Translations under genes and position numbers: made by a program
Notes under the pieces: model-generated
What the model was told of the DNA's origin: nothing
Databases searched by the model: none
What the model saw: only the letters and a program-made list of their open reading frames with translations
From: JBEVNX01 sp040507895
Lineage (GTDB): Bacteria > Desulfobacterota > Binatia > JACPRU01
DNA: 30,697 bases
Assembly (NCBI GenBank): GCA_040507895.1
Contig: JBEVNX010000236.1
Coordinates: 1 to 30,697, forward strand
Direction of reading: 5' to 3'
Part shown: one piece after another, positions 7,388-15,040 of the stretch
Layout: each line of letters starts with the position of its first letter
Numbering within the stretch: position 1 is the stretch's first letter

Positions 7388-7687
7388 TTACAGACCACTC
7401 GAGTAGTGGAGAAACTCCAGCTTCTCCTCCGCGACCTCGACGAGCCCGAGGCCGTCGATGAACTTCACCACGGCCCGCAGCGCGCCGTCGACCTGCCCCT
7501 CCTCGGTGCCGACTTGGCTCAAGCCGAGGGTCGCGCGCTGCCACAGATCCTGGTCGTCACATTCCGAGATCGACACGTTGAAGTTGTTGGAGACCTGCGC
7601 CTTGATCTTGCGCAGGACTCCGCGCTTTCCCTTCAGCGAATGATTCTCGGGGATGTACACGACGAGGCGGAGGACGCCCACGACCAT
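7388..7687 (-). CDS. ylxP: DUF503 family protein (YlxP-like)
   Basis: This 99-residue protein is of the DUF503/YlxP family. Signatures are the N-terminal strand VGVLRLVVYIPENHSLKGKR (residues 3-22), then KIKAQVSNNFNVSISE and DLWQRATLGLSQVG. The length is normal. Its position between infB and rbfA is the classic place for this family in Firmicutes and deltaproteobacteria and supports a role near ribosome maturation, though the exact function is not established. It begins seven bases after the infB stop without a visible ribosome site, so it is probably translated by coupling to infB. Confidence 0.9.
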   Translation of the reverse strand: MVVGVLRLVVYIPENHSLKGKRGVLRKIKAQVSNNFNVSISECDDQDLWQRATLGLSQVGTEEGQVDGALRAVVKFIDGLGLVEVAEEKLEFLHYSSGL

Positions 7688-7694
7688 GGACGCA

Positions 7695-10394
7695 TCAGGC
7701 CGTTCGCTCCGCCTGAGCGCCGCCGCGCGGCGAAGGCGGCGTCAGCCGGCGTGCCACTTCCTCCACCTCGAAGGCCTCGATCACGTCCCCTGCTTTGACG
7801 TCGTTGAAATTCTCGAGCCCGATGCCGCACTCGAGGCCGGAAGCGACTTCGCGAACGTCTTCCTTGAAGCGTCGCAAGCTCCCGACTTTGCCTTCGAAGA
7901 CCTGCACGCTGTCGCGAACCAATCGTACGCGCGAGGCCCGGGCGATCCTGCCTTCCGTCATCAGGCACCCGGCGATGGTCCCCACGCCAGGGATCGGGAA
8001 CGGACGGCGCACCTCCGCGCGGCCGACGATCCGCTCCCGAATCGTCGGCGTCAGCAGACCTTCGAGCGCCGAACGCATTTCGTTCAGCGCCTCGTAGATG
8101 ATCGTGTAGAGCCGGATGTCCACGCCCTCGCGCTCGGCGAGCTCGGTGGCCTTGGACTCGGGGCGGATGTTGAAGCCGATGATGATCGCCTTCGACGCCG
8201 AGGCGAGCAGCACGTCGCTCTCGGATACGCCGCCGACCGATGCGTGCAGAACGTTCAGTTTGACCTCGTCGGTCGACAGCAGGCCGAGCGCCTTTTGCAA
8301 CGCCTCCACGGATCCCTGCACGTCGGCCTTGAGAATGACGCGCAGCTCCTTCGCCTCGCCGGTCTTGATCTTGTCGTAGAGCTCCTCGAGCGACACCCGG
8401 CTCGTGGTCGACAACTGCGCCTGGCGCTTCTTGTCGAGCCGCGCGCTCGCGACCTGGCGCGCGGTCGCCTCGTCTCCAACCGCGCTGAAGACGTCGCCCG
8501 CCTCCGGAACGCCGGCGAGGCCGAGGATTTCGACGGGCATGGAGGGTCCCGCGTCTTCGAGCTTCTGCCCCTTCTCGTCCATCATCGCCCGCACGCGCCC
8601 GTACTGAGTCCCGCACACGAAGGGGTCTCCCGCGTGGAGGGTGCCTTCCTGGACGAGAACCGTCGCTACCGGCCCGCGCCCGCGCTCGAGCTTCGCCTCG
8701 ATGATGACGCCTCGCGCGAGCTTCGCCGGATTCGCCTTGAGCTCGAGAACGTCCGCCTGCAGGAGGATCATCTCGAGCAGATCGGGAATCCCTTCCTTGG
8801 TCTTCGCCGAGACGGGCACGATCGCCGTGTCACCCCCCCAGTCCTCGGCCGCGAGGCCGTGATCGGCGAGGCCCCGCTTGACGCGGTCGAGATTGGCGTC
8901 GGGCTTGTCGATCTTGTTGACTGCGACGATGATCGGCACGCTCGCCGCGCGCGCGTGAGAGATGGCCTCGATTGTCTGCGGCATCACTCCGTCGTCGGCC
9001 GCAACCACGAGCACCACGATGTCGGTGACTTTGGCGCCGCGGGCGCGCATCGCCGTGAACGCTTCATGACCCGGCGTATCCACGAACGTGATGCGCCGCT
9101 CGCCGACGTTCACGCTGTAAGCGCCGATGTGCTGGGTGATGCCTCCCGCCTCGCCTCCGGTCACGTTGGTGGAGCGGATCGAATCGAGGAGCGAGGTCTT
9201 GCCATGGTCGACGTGGCCCATGATCGTGACCACCGGCGGGCGCGTTTCCTTTGCCGGTTCCTGGCCCTCGTCATTCCCGTGCTCCATCTCGATCGTCGAT
9301 TCGGCGTCGAAGGCGACGTTCTCGATCGCGTATTCGAACTCCTGAGCGACGAGCGAGGCGGTGTCGAGATCGAGCTGCTGGGTAATCGTCGCCATCACGC
9401 CGAGGTCCATGAGCTTGCGCAGCACCTCTCCCGCCTTGACGCCCATCTGCTTGGCGAGCTCGCCGACGGGCACCATGTTGGAGATGCGAATCACGCGCTT
9501 GCTCGCCTTCGGGACCGTGACCTCGGTCTTCTTCTGCTCCTTGCCGGGCAGCGCGCGCTTTTTCCGCGGCATCCGACCCGTGCGGTGATCCCGCTCGGTA
9601 CCGAGCGCATCCTTCTTGATGACCTTGAGCTTCTTGCGGCCTTTGCGGTCCTTGGTCTCCTCTTCGACCGGCGCCGCGGGCTTCGCTGGGACGTCCGGCC
9701 GCCCACGGCGCTCGTCGGCCGCGGGCGCTGCGGGCCGCGTGACGACCCTAGGCGGCTCGACCTTCTTGAGATCGATACGCCCGAGAACCCTCGCGGCGCG
9801 CATCGGCGCGTCGGCCGGCGCAGGCGGCGGGACGGCCAGCTGGGACGGAGCGCGCGCGGCGGGTGGCGGGGCCTTCTCGGCCGGCCGCGCAGGCAAAGGC
9901 TGCGACGGCGGCTTCAAGGCGACGGGCGGCTCCGGGGGCGGCGCCACGACGAAGGGTGGCGGAGGAGGCGGGGGCTGCGCGATCAGTGCTTCGGGAGGAA
10001 GCGGCGGCAGATCCTCGCTCGTCTCGCCGATCATCTCCGCCGGCTCTGACATCGAATCACCTTCGGGGGGCAGCTCCGCAGGCGGCTCGTTGGAGACTTC
10101 CTTGACCTTCCTGCGGCGAATGAGCGTGCCGGTCGTGCGTAGCTCGGTGACACGCTCGCGCGTCGTACCTCCGCCCTCGCTCGACACGCTCTCGGCGACG
10201 ACGCGTTCTTCCCCGATCCGCACCTGCGGCTTGGGGCCGAGCCCGAGGCTCTCCTTCGCGCGCTCGACCTCCTCGTCGGTGAGCGTGGTCTTGATCGTGA
10301 CCTTTCCCTTGCCTTGCTTCTCGAAATAGCTGGCGAGGTCCTTGCGCTCGATTCCGAACTCCTTCGCGACCTCAGACAGGGTCTTCTTCGCCAT
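7695..10394 (-). CDS. infB: Translation initiation factor IF-2
   Basis: This 899-residue GTPase brings initiator tRNA to the 30S subunit and promotes subunit joining. In order it has an N-terminal IF2 domain (residues 2-50), a proline/alanine-rich linker (about 100-225) and a basic stretch (about 250-300), a second IF2N domain (about 303-360), and a G domain with G1 GHVDHGKT (393-400), G2 GGITQHIG, G3 DTPGH (439-443), G4 NKID (493-496) and G5 SAK (529-531), followed by the beta-barrel and C-terminal fMet-tRNA-binding domains. AAGGGA six bases before the ATG is a good ribosome site. It lies 10 bases after ylxR and 7 before ylxP. Confidence 0.97.
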   Translation of the reverse strand: MAKKTLSEVAKEFGIERKDLASYFEKQGKGKVTIKTTLTDEEVERAKESLGLGPKPQVRIGEERVVAESVSSEGGGTTRERVTELRTTGTLIRRRKVKEVSNEPPAELPPEGDSMSEPAEMIGETSEDLPPLPPEALIAQPPPPPPPFVVAPPPEPPVALKPPSQPLPARPAEKAPPPAARAPSQLAVPPPAPADAPMRAARVLGRIDLKKVEPPRVVTRPAAPAADERRGRPDVPAKPAAPVEEETKDRKGRKKLKVIKKDALGTERDHRTGRMPRKKRALPGKEQKKTEVTVPKASKRVIRISNMVPVGELAKQMGVKAGEVLRKLMDLGVMATITQQLDLDTASLVAQEFEYAIENVAFDAESTIEMEHGNDEGQEPAKETRPPVVTIMGHVDHGKTSLLDSIRSTNVTGGEAGGITQHIGAYSVNVGERRITFVDTPGHEAFTAMRARGAKVTDIVVLVVAADDGVMPQTIEAISHARAASVPIIVAVNKIDKPDANLDRVKRGLADHGLAAEDWGGDTAIVPVSAKTKEGIPDLLEMILLQADVLELKANPAKLARGVIIEAKLERGRGPVATVLVQEGTLHAGDPFVCGTQYGRVRAMMDEKGQKLEDAGPSMPVEILGLAGVPEAGDVFSAVGDEATARQVASARLDKKRQAQLSTTSRVSLEELYDKIKTGEAKELRVILKADVQGSVEALQKALGLLSTDEVKLNVLHASVGGVSESDVLLASASKAIIIGFNIRPESKATELAEREGVDIRLYTIIYEALNEMRSALEGLLTPTIRERIVGRAEVRRPFPIPGVGTIAGCLMTEGRIARASRVRLVRDSVQVFEGKVGSLRRFKEDVREVASGLECGIGLENFNDVKAGDVIEAFEVEEVARRLTPPSPRGGAQAERTA

Positions 10395-10404
10395 CTGGAT
10401 TCCC

Positions 10405-10674
10405 TTAGCTTAGCGATCGCTCCGCAACGAATCGCTCGCGCTCCGCTCGCGGAACCGACGCGCGCAGGGAGCGTAAGAACGGCTTTCGGCGAGCAAACGC
10501 CTCCACGCAGTCGGGTCGCAGATGAAGGTAGGCGCCACGCCCCGGCCGGCGCCGCCCGCCGTCCCAGACCAGGCGGCCGACGACGAGCGTGAACCGCGCC
10601 AGCGACGACTGCACGTCGCGGGCGTTGCAGCCGGTGCACGACCGCATCGAAGCGCGTGGCGAGGTGCGGCTCAC
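10405..10674 (-). CDS. ylxR: YlxR family nucleic-acid-binding protein (DUF448)
   Basis: This 89-residue protein shows the YlxR signatures MRSCTGCNARD near the N-terminus, the GRGAYLHLRPDC block and the C-terminal KPFLRSLR. The family lies between nusA and infB in many bacteria, binds RNA or nucleic acid, and has been linked to transcription regulation and RNase P. The best start is a GTG at 10674 that overlaps the nusA stop as GTGA and adds nine residues before MRSC; the alternative ATG at 10647 lacks a ribosome site and would leave almost no N-terminus before the first conserved cysteine. Two CxxC cysteines and a third before the C-terminal helix are visible. Confidence 0.88.
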   Translation of the reverse strand: MSRTSPRASMRSCTGCNARDVQSSLARFTLVVGRLVWDGGRRRPGRGAYLHLRPDCVEAFARRKPFLRSLRASVPRAERERFVAERSLS

Positions 10675-12236
10675 GCGTCTCCCCGTGTCGAATCGGGCTC
10701 GGCTTCCGCGGGCGCGGCGGCCTCCGCTTCCAACGCTTGCCGAGCCGCTTCGGCTACCGCCGTGGCGGCTGCGATGATGCGCTGCGCCTCTTCGGCGCCG
10801 AGCTCGAGGAGTGCGGCGATCTTCGCCGCGCCGGCCAGGCTCACGGCCTCGATCGAATCGAGTCCCGCCGCGGCGAGCTTCTCCGCCGCCGCATCGTCGA
10901 TGCCGTCGAGCGTCTTCAAGAGGCCGCGAATGCGCTCGGCTTCGGCGGCTGCAGCGGCCGCAGCGGCTTCCGCTTCGGCCTGGCGCAGCGCCTCGACGTG
11001 CTGCTTGGCCGCTTGCAAGACTGCCTCGGCCCGCTCCGGCCCGACGCCGTCGATCTCCGCGAGCGTCTCGATGTCGGACTCCGCGAGCTCTTCGGCGGAC
11101 TTGAAGCCCTCCTGGAGGAGGTATTCGGCCGTCACGTCGCCGATACCCGGAATGGCGATCAGGGAGGACCGCGCACGCCGCTGCTCTTCCTCGGCTTCGG
11201 CTTCGCTGCGCACGTCGAGCTTCCAAGTCGTCAAGCGTGAGGCGAGCCGGACGTTTTGACCCTTCTTGCCGATGGCCAGCGACAACTGGTCGTCGGGGAC
11301 GATTACCTCCATCCCCTTGTCATCCTCGTCCATGATGATCTTGGCGACCTTGGCTGGTGCCAACGCACGGCAAACGAACTCGGCGGGATCCGGTGTCCAG
11401 GGGACGATGTCGATCTTCTCGCCTCGCAGCTCCTGCACCACGGCCTGCACCCGAGTACCCTTCATGCCGACGCACGCGCCGACCGGATCGACGTCGGGAT
11501 CGTTGGAAGCCACCGCGATCTTCGCCCGTCCACCCGGCTCGCGGGCCACGGCTTTGATCTCGACGATACCCTCGTAGATCTCCGGCACTTCCTGCTCGAA
11601 GGCCTTCTTGAGAAATCCGGGATGCGTGCGCGACAGCACGATCTGCGGTCCCTTGCTCGTCATGTCGACGTCGAGCACGTAAGCGCGGATCCGATCCTGC
11701 GGCCGGTAGCGCTCGCGGGGGATCTGCTCCTTCTCGGGAAGGATCGCATCGACGTTCGGACGGAGCTGCACGATCAGGTTCTTTCGCTCGAAGCGGGTGA
11801 CGATGCCGGAGACGATCTCTTCCTTGCGGTTCTTGAACTCGTTGAAGATGATCTCGCGCTCCGCGTCTCGCAGGCGTTGCATGAGGTTCTGCTTGGCCGC
11901 CTGCGCCGCGATACGCCCGTAGCTCGTCGGATCGAGTATAATTTTCTGGAGAAGCTCGTCGTCGACCTCCGCTTCGGGGTCGAGCTCCGCCCGCGCCTCC
12001 TCGAGCGTTTTCTCGGTATAAGGGTCGTTCACGATCGGGACGACCTTCCAGACCTTGAAGACCTCGAGCTCCCTCACCTCGGGGTTGTACTTCACCTCAA
12101 TGTTGAACTGCATTCCGAAATACTTGCGGGCAGCCGAGCGCATCGAATCCTCGACGGCCGCGATGACGAGTTCCTTGCTGATACCCTTCTCCTTGCTCAC
12201 CTGCTCGATGACGCGTTCGACCTCTGGATGCATCAT
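10671..12236 (-). CDS. nusA: Transcription termination/antitermination factor NusA
   Basis: This 521-residue protein binds RNA polymerase and nascent RNA and tunes pausing, intrinsic termination and antitermination. The domains are an N-terminal polymerase-binding region (1-130), S1 (about 138-202), KH1 with GMKGTRV (257-263) and KH2 with AIGKKGQNV (321-329). Behind them come two helix-hairpin-helix-like repeats (IPGIGDVTAEYL, then IDGVGPERAEAVL) and an alanine-rich tail that again ends in a hairpin-like region (DGIDDAAAEKLAAAGL). The ATG at 12236 follows a GGAG that overlaps the rimP stop (TGAGGAG). The gene may regulate itself through the leader hairpin before rimP. Confidence 0.97.
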   Translation of the reverse strand: MMHPEVERVIEQVSKEKGISKELVIAAVEDSMRSAARKYFGMQFNIEVKYNPEVRELEVFKVWKVVPIVNDPYTEKTLEEARAELDPEAEVDDELLQKIILDPTSYGRIAAQAAKQNLMQRLRDAEREIIFNEFKNRKEEIVSGIVTRFERKNLIVQLRPNVDAILPEKEQIPRERYRPQDRIRAYVLDVDMTSKGPQIVLSRTHPGFLKKAFEQEVPEIYEGIVEIKAVAREPGGRAKIAVASNDPDVDPVGACVGMKGTRVQAVVQELRGEKIDIVPWTPDPAEFVCRALAPAKVAKIIMDEDDKGMEVIVPDDQLSLAIGKKGQNVRLASRLTTWKLDVRSEAEAEEEQRRARSSLIAIPGIGDVTAEYLLQEGFKSAEELAESDIETLAEIDGVGPERAEAVLQAAKQHVEALRQAEAEAAAAAAAAEAERIRGLLKTLDGIDDAAAEKLAAAGLDSIEAVSLAGAAKIAALLELGAEEAQRIIAAATAVAEAARQALEAEAAAPAEAEPDSTRGDA

Positions 12237-12246
12237 GGACGTCTCC

Positions 12247-12738
12247 TCAGCGCGGAAGGGAGCGTTTGGCGAAATCCGCGGGCGAGTATTCGTGCTCGTA
12301 GTTCGCCTTTTCGAGGTTCGAAAACTCGATGTACGTCTCGGCGCCGCTCTCGGAGCGAAGCGTGACGCCGCCAGCGGTCACGGTGGCGAGCGTGCCGCTG
12401 AAATTCCGCTGCCCGTTCAAGGGAACGTGGCTGCGCACTCGCACCTTCTTGCCGAGATGGCGAACGAAGTGGTCCGGCTTGCGCAGCGGCCGATCGATGC
12501 CGGGAGAGGAGACTTCGAGCGTGTACGGTCCCGCGACCGGCTCCTCGACGTCGAAGAGCACGGAGAGCTCGCGGCTCAAGCGGGAGAGGCTTTCGAGGTC
12601 GACGCCACCTTCGCGATCGGCGAGCACACGCAGCATGAACCCTCGCCCCTCGCGACGCAGCTCCACGTCGACGAGCTCGAGGCCCTGCTCCGCGAGTATC
12701 GGCTCGGCCAGTTGAATCACCTTGTCGCGACTCTCCAT
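12247..12738 (-). CDS. rimP: Ribosome maturation factor RimP
   Basis: This 163-residue protein acts in 30S assembly and heads the rimP-nusA-ylxR-infB operon. The family landmarks are GLELVDVELRREGRG (residues 19-33), the VLADREGGVDLESLSRLSREL block, and YTLEVSSPGIDRPL (72-85). The C-terminal SH3-like domain follows. The start is the ATG at 12738; the frame is open well upstream, but the family N-terminus (MESRDKVIQLAEPIL) and an AGGGG just before the ATG fix it. Its stop codon is embedded in the nusA ribosome site 10 bases before nusA. A terminator-like hairpin ends 12 bases before the start codon. Confidence 0.94.
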   Translation of the reverse strand: MESRDKVIQLAEPILAEQGLELVDVELRREGRGFMLRVLADREGGVDLESLSRLSRELSVLFDVEEPVAGPYTLEVSSPGIDRPLRKPDHFVRHLGKKVRVRSHVPLNGQRNFSGTLATVTAGGVTLRSESGAETYIEFSNLEKANYEHEYSPADFAKRSLPR

Positions 12739-12750
12739 TCCCCTGAAATG

Positions 12751-12777
12751 AAAAAGTGGGCTTGGGGCCCACTTTTT
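12751..12777 (-). terminator. Terminator-like leader hairpin before rimP (probable attenuator)
   Basis: An 11-bp perfect stem, AAAAAGTGGGC (12751-12761) with GCCCACTTTTT (12767-12777), closes a five-base loop. Read on the minus strand, the GC-rich stem ends in five Ts, immediately before the rimP ribosome site and only 12 bases from its ATG. Read on the plus strand, the T-run is seven bases. No convergent gene pair needs a terminator here: rimP and fbp diverge. That makes a regulated terminator in the rimP-nusA leader the best reading. NusA-dependent autoregulation by leader termination is known for nusA operons in Bacillus subtilis. Confidence 0.65.
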
Positions 12778-12885
12778 TTGCGGCCAACTCCAACCGTCTG
12801 AATACAACAAGGTCCATGAACGCGCAAGGCGCCGAACCGTTCTGCGGCTTGCGGGCAACGTCGAGAATTTGCAACAAAGGCGTGC

Positions 12886-13905
12886 TTGGAAAGCGTCGGC
12901 AAGATCGTCACGATCCAGCGTCACATCATGGAGCAGCAGGCGCTTCACCCGGCCGCGACCGGCGACTTCACCCAGCTCTTGTGGGACCTGATCCTCGCTT
13001 TCAAGATGATCTCTCGCGAAGTCAACCGCGCGGGGCTGGCCGCGATTCTCGGGCTCGCGGGAAAGCAGAACGTCCAGGGCGAGCAGGTGACGAAGCTCGA
13101 CGAGTACGCGCAGACGCGGATCGTCGAGCAGATGGACCACGGCGGACACCTCTGCTGCATGGCCTCGGAAGAGGCGGACGGTCTCATCCCGATTCCGGAA
13201 CGCTATCCACGTGGCAAGTATGTTCTGCTCTTCGATCCCCTCGACGGTTCCTCGAACGTCGACGTCAACGCCAGCCTCGGCACGATCTTCTCGATCCAGC
13301 GCAAGCGCTCGCCGGGCCCGGACGGACGTCTCGAAGATTGCCTGCGGAAAGGGAGCGACCAGGTCGCGGCCGGGTACGTGGTCTATGGCTCGAGCACGAT
13401 GTTCGTCTATACCGCCGGCCGCGGCGTCAACGGCTTCACGCTCGATCCTTCGCTCGGCGAGTTCCTGCTGTCGCACGAGAGCATCCGCATCCCGAAGCGC
13501 GGCAAGAGCTACAGCATCAACGAGGGGAACGAGCACAGCTGGGACGACGGTACTCGCCGATACGTTCAGCACCTCAAAAAGCGGGACAAGGCGACCGGGC
13601 GGCCCTACTCGCTGCGCTACATCGGCACGCTGGTCGCCGACTTCCACCGCGTCCTGCTGAAGGGCGGCATCTTCTTGTATCCGGCCGACTGCAGCGACCC
13701 GGCTAACCCCAAGCCGAAGCTACGCTTGCTGTACGAGGTTGCGCCCATGGCGATGATCGCCGAGCAGGCCGGAGGCGCGGCGACCACTGGCCGGGAGCGA
13801 ATTCTCGACATCGAGGCGGCGGACATACACCAGCGCACCGCGGTCGCGCTCGGCAGCCCGGACGACGTGCGCGAGTACCAGGAGTTCGCGCAGAGCCGTC
13901 GGTGA
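12886..13905 (+). CDS. fbp: Class I fructose-1,6-bisphosphatase
   Basis: This 339-residue enzyme hydrolyses fructose-1,6-bisphosphate to fructose-6-phosphate in gluconeogenesis. The metal-binding acidic pair in ASEEADG (E95-E96) and the signature FDPLDGSSNVDVN (116-128) are present, as are the sugar-phosphate-binding RYIGTLVADFHR block and the C-terminal LLYEVAPMAMIAEQAGG (about 279-295). The length is normal. The start is a TTG at 12886 with AGG six bases upstream; the next ATG (12928) would remove the conserved first helix. It stands alone on the plus strand, divergent from rimP and convergent with ilvE. Confidence 0.95.
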   Translation: MESVGKIVTIQRHIMEQQALHPAATGDFTQLLWDLILAFKMISREVNRAGLAAILGLAGKQNVQGEQVTKLDEYAQTRIVEQMDHGGHLCCMASEEADGLIPIPERYPRGKYVLLFDPLDGSSNVDVNASLGTIFSIQRKRSPGPDGRLEDCLRKGSDQVAAGYVVYGSSTMFVYTAGRGVNGFTLDPSLGEFLLSHESIRIPKRGKSYSINEGNEHSWDDGTRRYVQHLKKRDKATGRPYSLRYIGTLVADFHRVLLKGGIFLYPADCSDPANPKPKLRLLYEVAPMAMIAEQAGGAATTGRERILDIEAADIHQRTAVALGSPDDVREYQEFAQSRR

Positions 13906-13913
13906 AGGAGCGT

Positions 13914-13946
13914 GACGCGGGGCAGACCGGCTCGCGCGCCCGCGTC
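13914..13946 (+). terminator. Weak hairpin after fbp
   Basis: GACGCGGG (13914-13921) pairs perfectly with CCCGCGTC (13939-13946), leaving a 17-base loop, starting nine bases after the fbp stop. A short T-run (CCTTTT, 13960-13965) follows 14 bases later and is too distant for a classic terminator. It may still mark the 3' end of the fbp transcript. The rest of the fbp-ilvE spacer holds nothing else I recognise. Confidence 0.25.
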
Positions 13947-14076
13947 TAGGGAGAAGGGTCCTTTTCGCCCGTTTGCGAAGGCGATCGCTGCAGCCGCCAG
14001 CGTGAGCAAGGCGACCAGCGGAGCTTCAGCTTCGCCAGAGTCCGACCTGGACTGGCGCGCGATTCGCGGCGGCGCT

Positions 14077-15012
14077 CTACAGGTAGGTCAGCCAGGCCTC
14101 GTGCCGTCGGTCCTCTCCCCGGAGGATCGCGAAGAATTTGTCCTGCACGAGCTTGGTGACCTCCCCGGGCTTCCCGGTGCCGATCGGTCGGCTGTCGAGC
14201 TCGCGGATCGGCGTGACCTCGGCGGCGGTGCCGGTGAAGAACGCCTCCTCCGCGATGTAGATCTCGTCCCGCGTGAAGCGGTCTTCGACTAAGGGGATAC
14301 CGCTCTCGGCGAGCAGCTGCATCACGGAATCGCGAGTGATGCCTTCGAGGATCGACGTCAACGGGGTGGTCTTGACCCTGCCGCGGCGGACGATGAACAC
14401 GTTCTCGCCGCTCGCCTCCGAAACGAATCCGTCCGTGTCGAGCATCAACGCTTCGTCGAAGCCCGCGCTACGCGCCTCGCACGCGGCGAGCACCGAGTTC
14501 ACGTAGTGACCGACGGCCTTGGCCTTGGTCATCAGCGTGTTGACGTGGAAGCGGGCGAACGACGAGGTCACGACCCGAATTCCGTTCTTCAGCCCCTCGT
14601 CCCCGAGATAAGCCCCCCAGGGCCAAGTGACGATGGCGACGCGAACCGGATTGGACAGCGCCGACGGCACGCCCATCTCGCCGTCGCCGACGAAGACCAA
14701 CGGCCGAATGTAGCACTCGCGTAGCTTGTTCACCCGCACCGTCTCGACGCATGCACGTTCGATCTCCTCCGCCGAGAACGGGATCTTCAAGCCGAGAATC
14801 TTGGCCGAGTCGAACAGACGGCGATTATGCTCGGGAAGCCGGAAGATCGCCGAGCGGCCGGCTCTGGTCTGATAGCAGCGAATCCCTTCGAAAACGCCGA
14901 ATCCATAGTGCAACGTGTGCGTGAGCACGTGAACCTTGGCGTCGTCCCATTCGACGAGTCGCCCATCCATCCAGATCTTTTCGGATTTCTGCACGTCCGC
15001 CTCCGGGGGCAT
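14077..15012 (-). CDS. ilvE: Branched-chain amino acid aminotransferase
   Basis: This 311-residue fold-type IV PLP enzyme performs the last step of valine, leucine and isoleucine synthesis. Visible family features are HTLHYGFGVFEGIR (residues 31-44), the phosphate and substrate region IRPLVFVGDGEMGV, the Schiff-base lysine K165 in TKAKAVGHYVNSVLA, then the block EALMLDTDGFVSEASGENVF and later EEAFFTGTAAEVTPI. The length is typical of bacterial IlvE. The gene starts 28 bases after glnE on the same strand, so it may share that transcript. No clear ribosome site precedes the ATG, but the N-terminal alignment with the family supports this start. Confidence 0.95.
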   Translation of the reverse strand: MPPEADVQKSEKIWMDGRLVEWDDAKVHVLTHTLHYGFGVFEGIRCYQTRAGRSAIFRLPEHNRRLFDSAKILGLKIPFSAEEIERACVETVRVNKLRECYIRPLVFVGDGEMGVPSALSNPVRVAIVTWPWGAYLGDEGLKNGIRVVTSSFARFHVNTLMTKAKAVGHYVNSVLAACEARSAGFDEALMLDTDGFVSEASGENVFIVRRGRVKTTPLTSILEGITRDSVMQLLAESGIPLVEDRFTRDEIYIAEEAFFTGTAAEVTPIRELDSRPIGTGKPGEVTKLVQDKFFAILRGEDRRHEAWLTYL

Positions 15013-15040
15013 CGATTGCTAACGGGATCGTTTCACCGAG

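Noticed and set aside
7653..10049. 798-codon plus-strand open frame opposite infB
   Set aside because: Antisense to IF2, rich in Arg/His/Asp as expected from GC-rich antisense codons; no domain recognised.
12739..13647. Extension of rimP upstream through fbp
   Set aside because: RimP homology begins at MESRDKVIQLAEP; the upstream part is antisense to fbp and crosses the leader hairpin.
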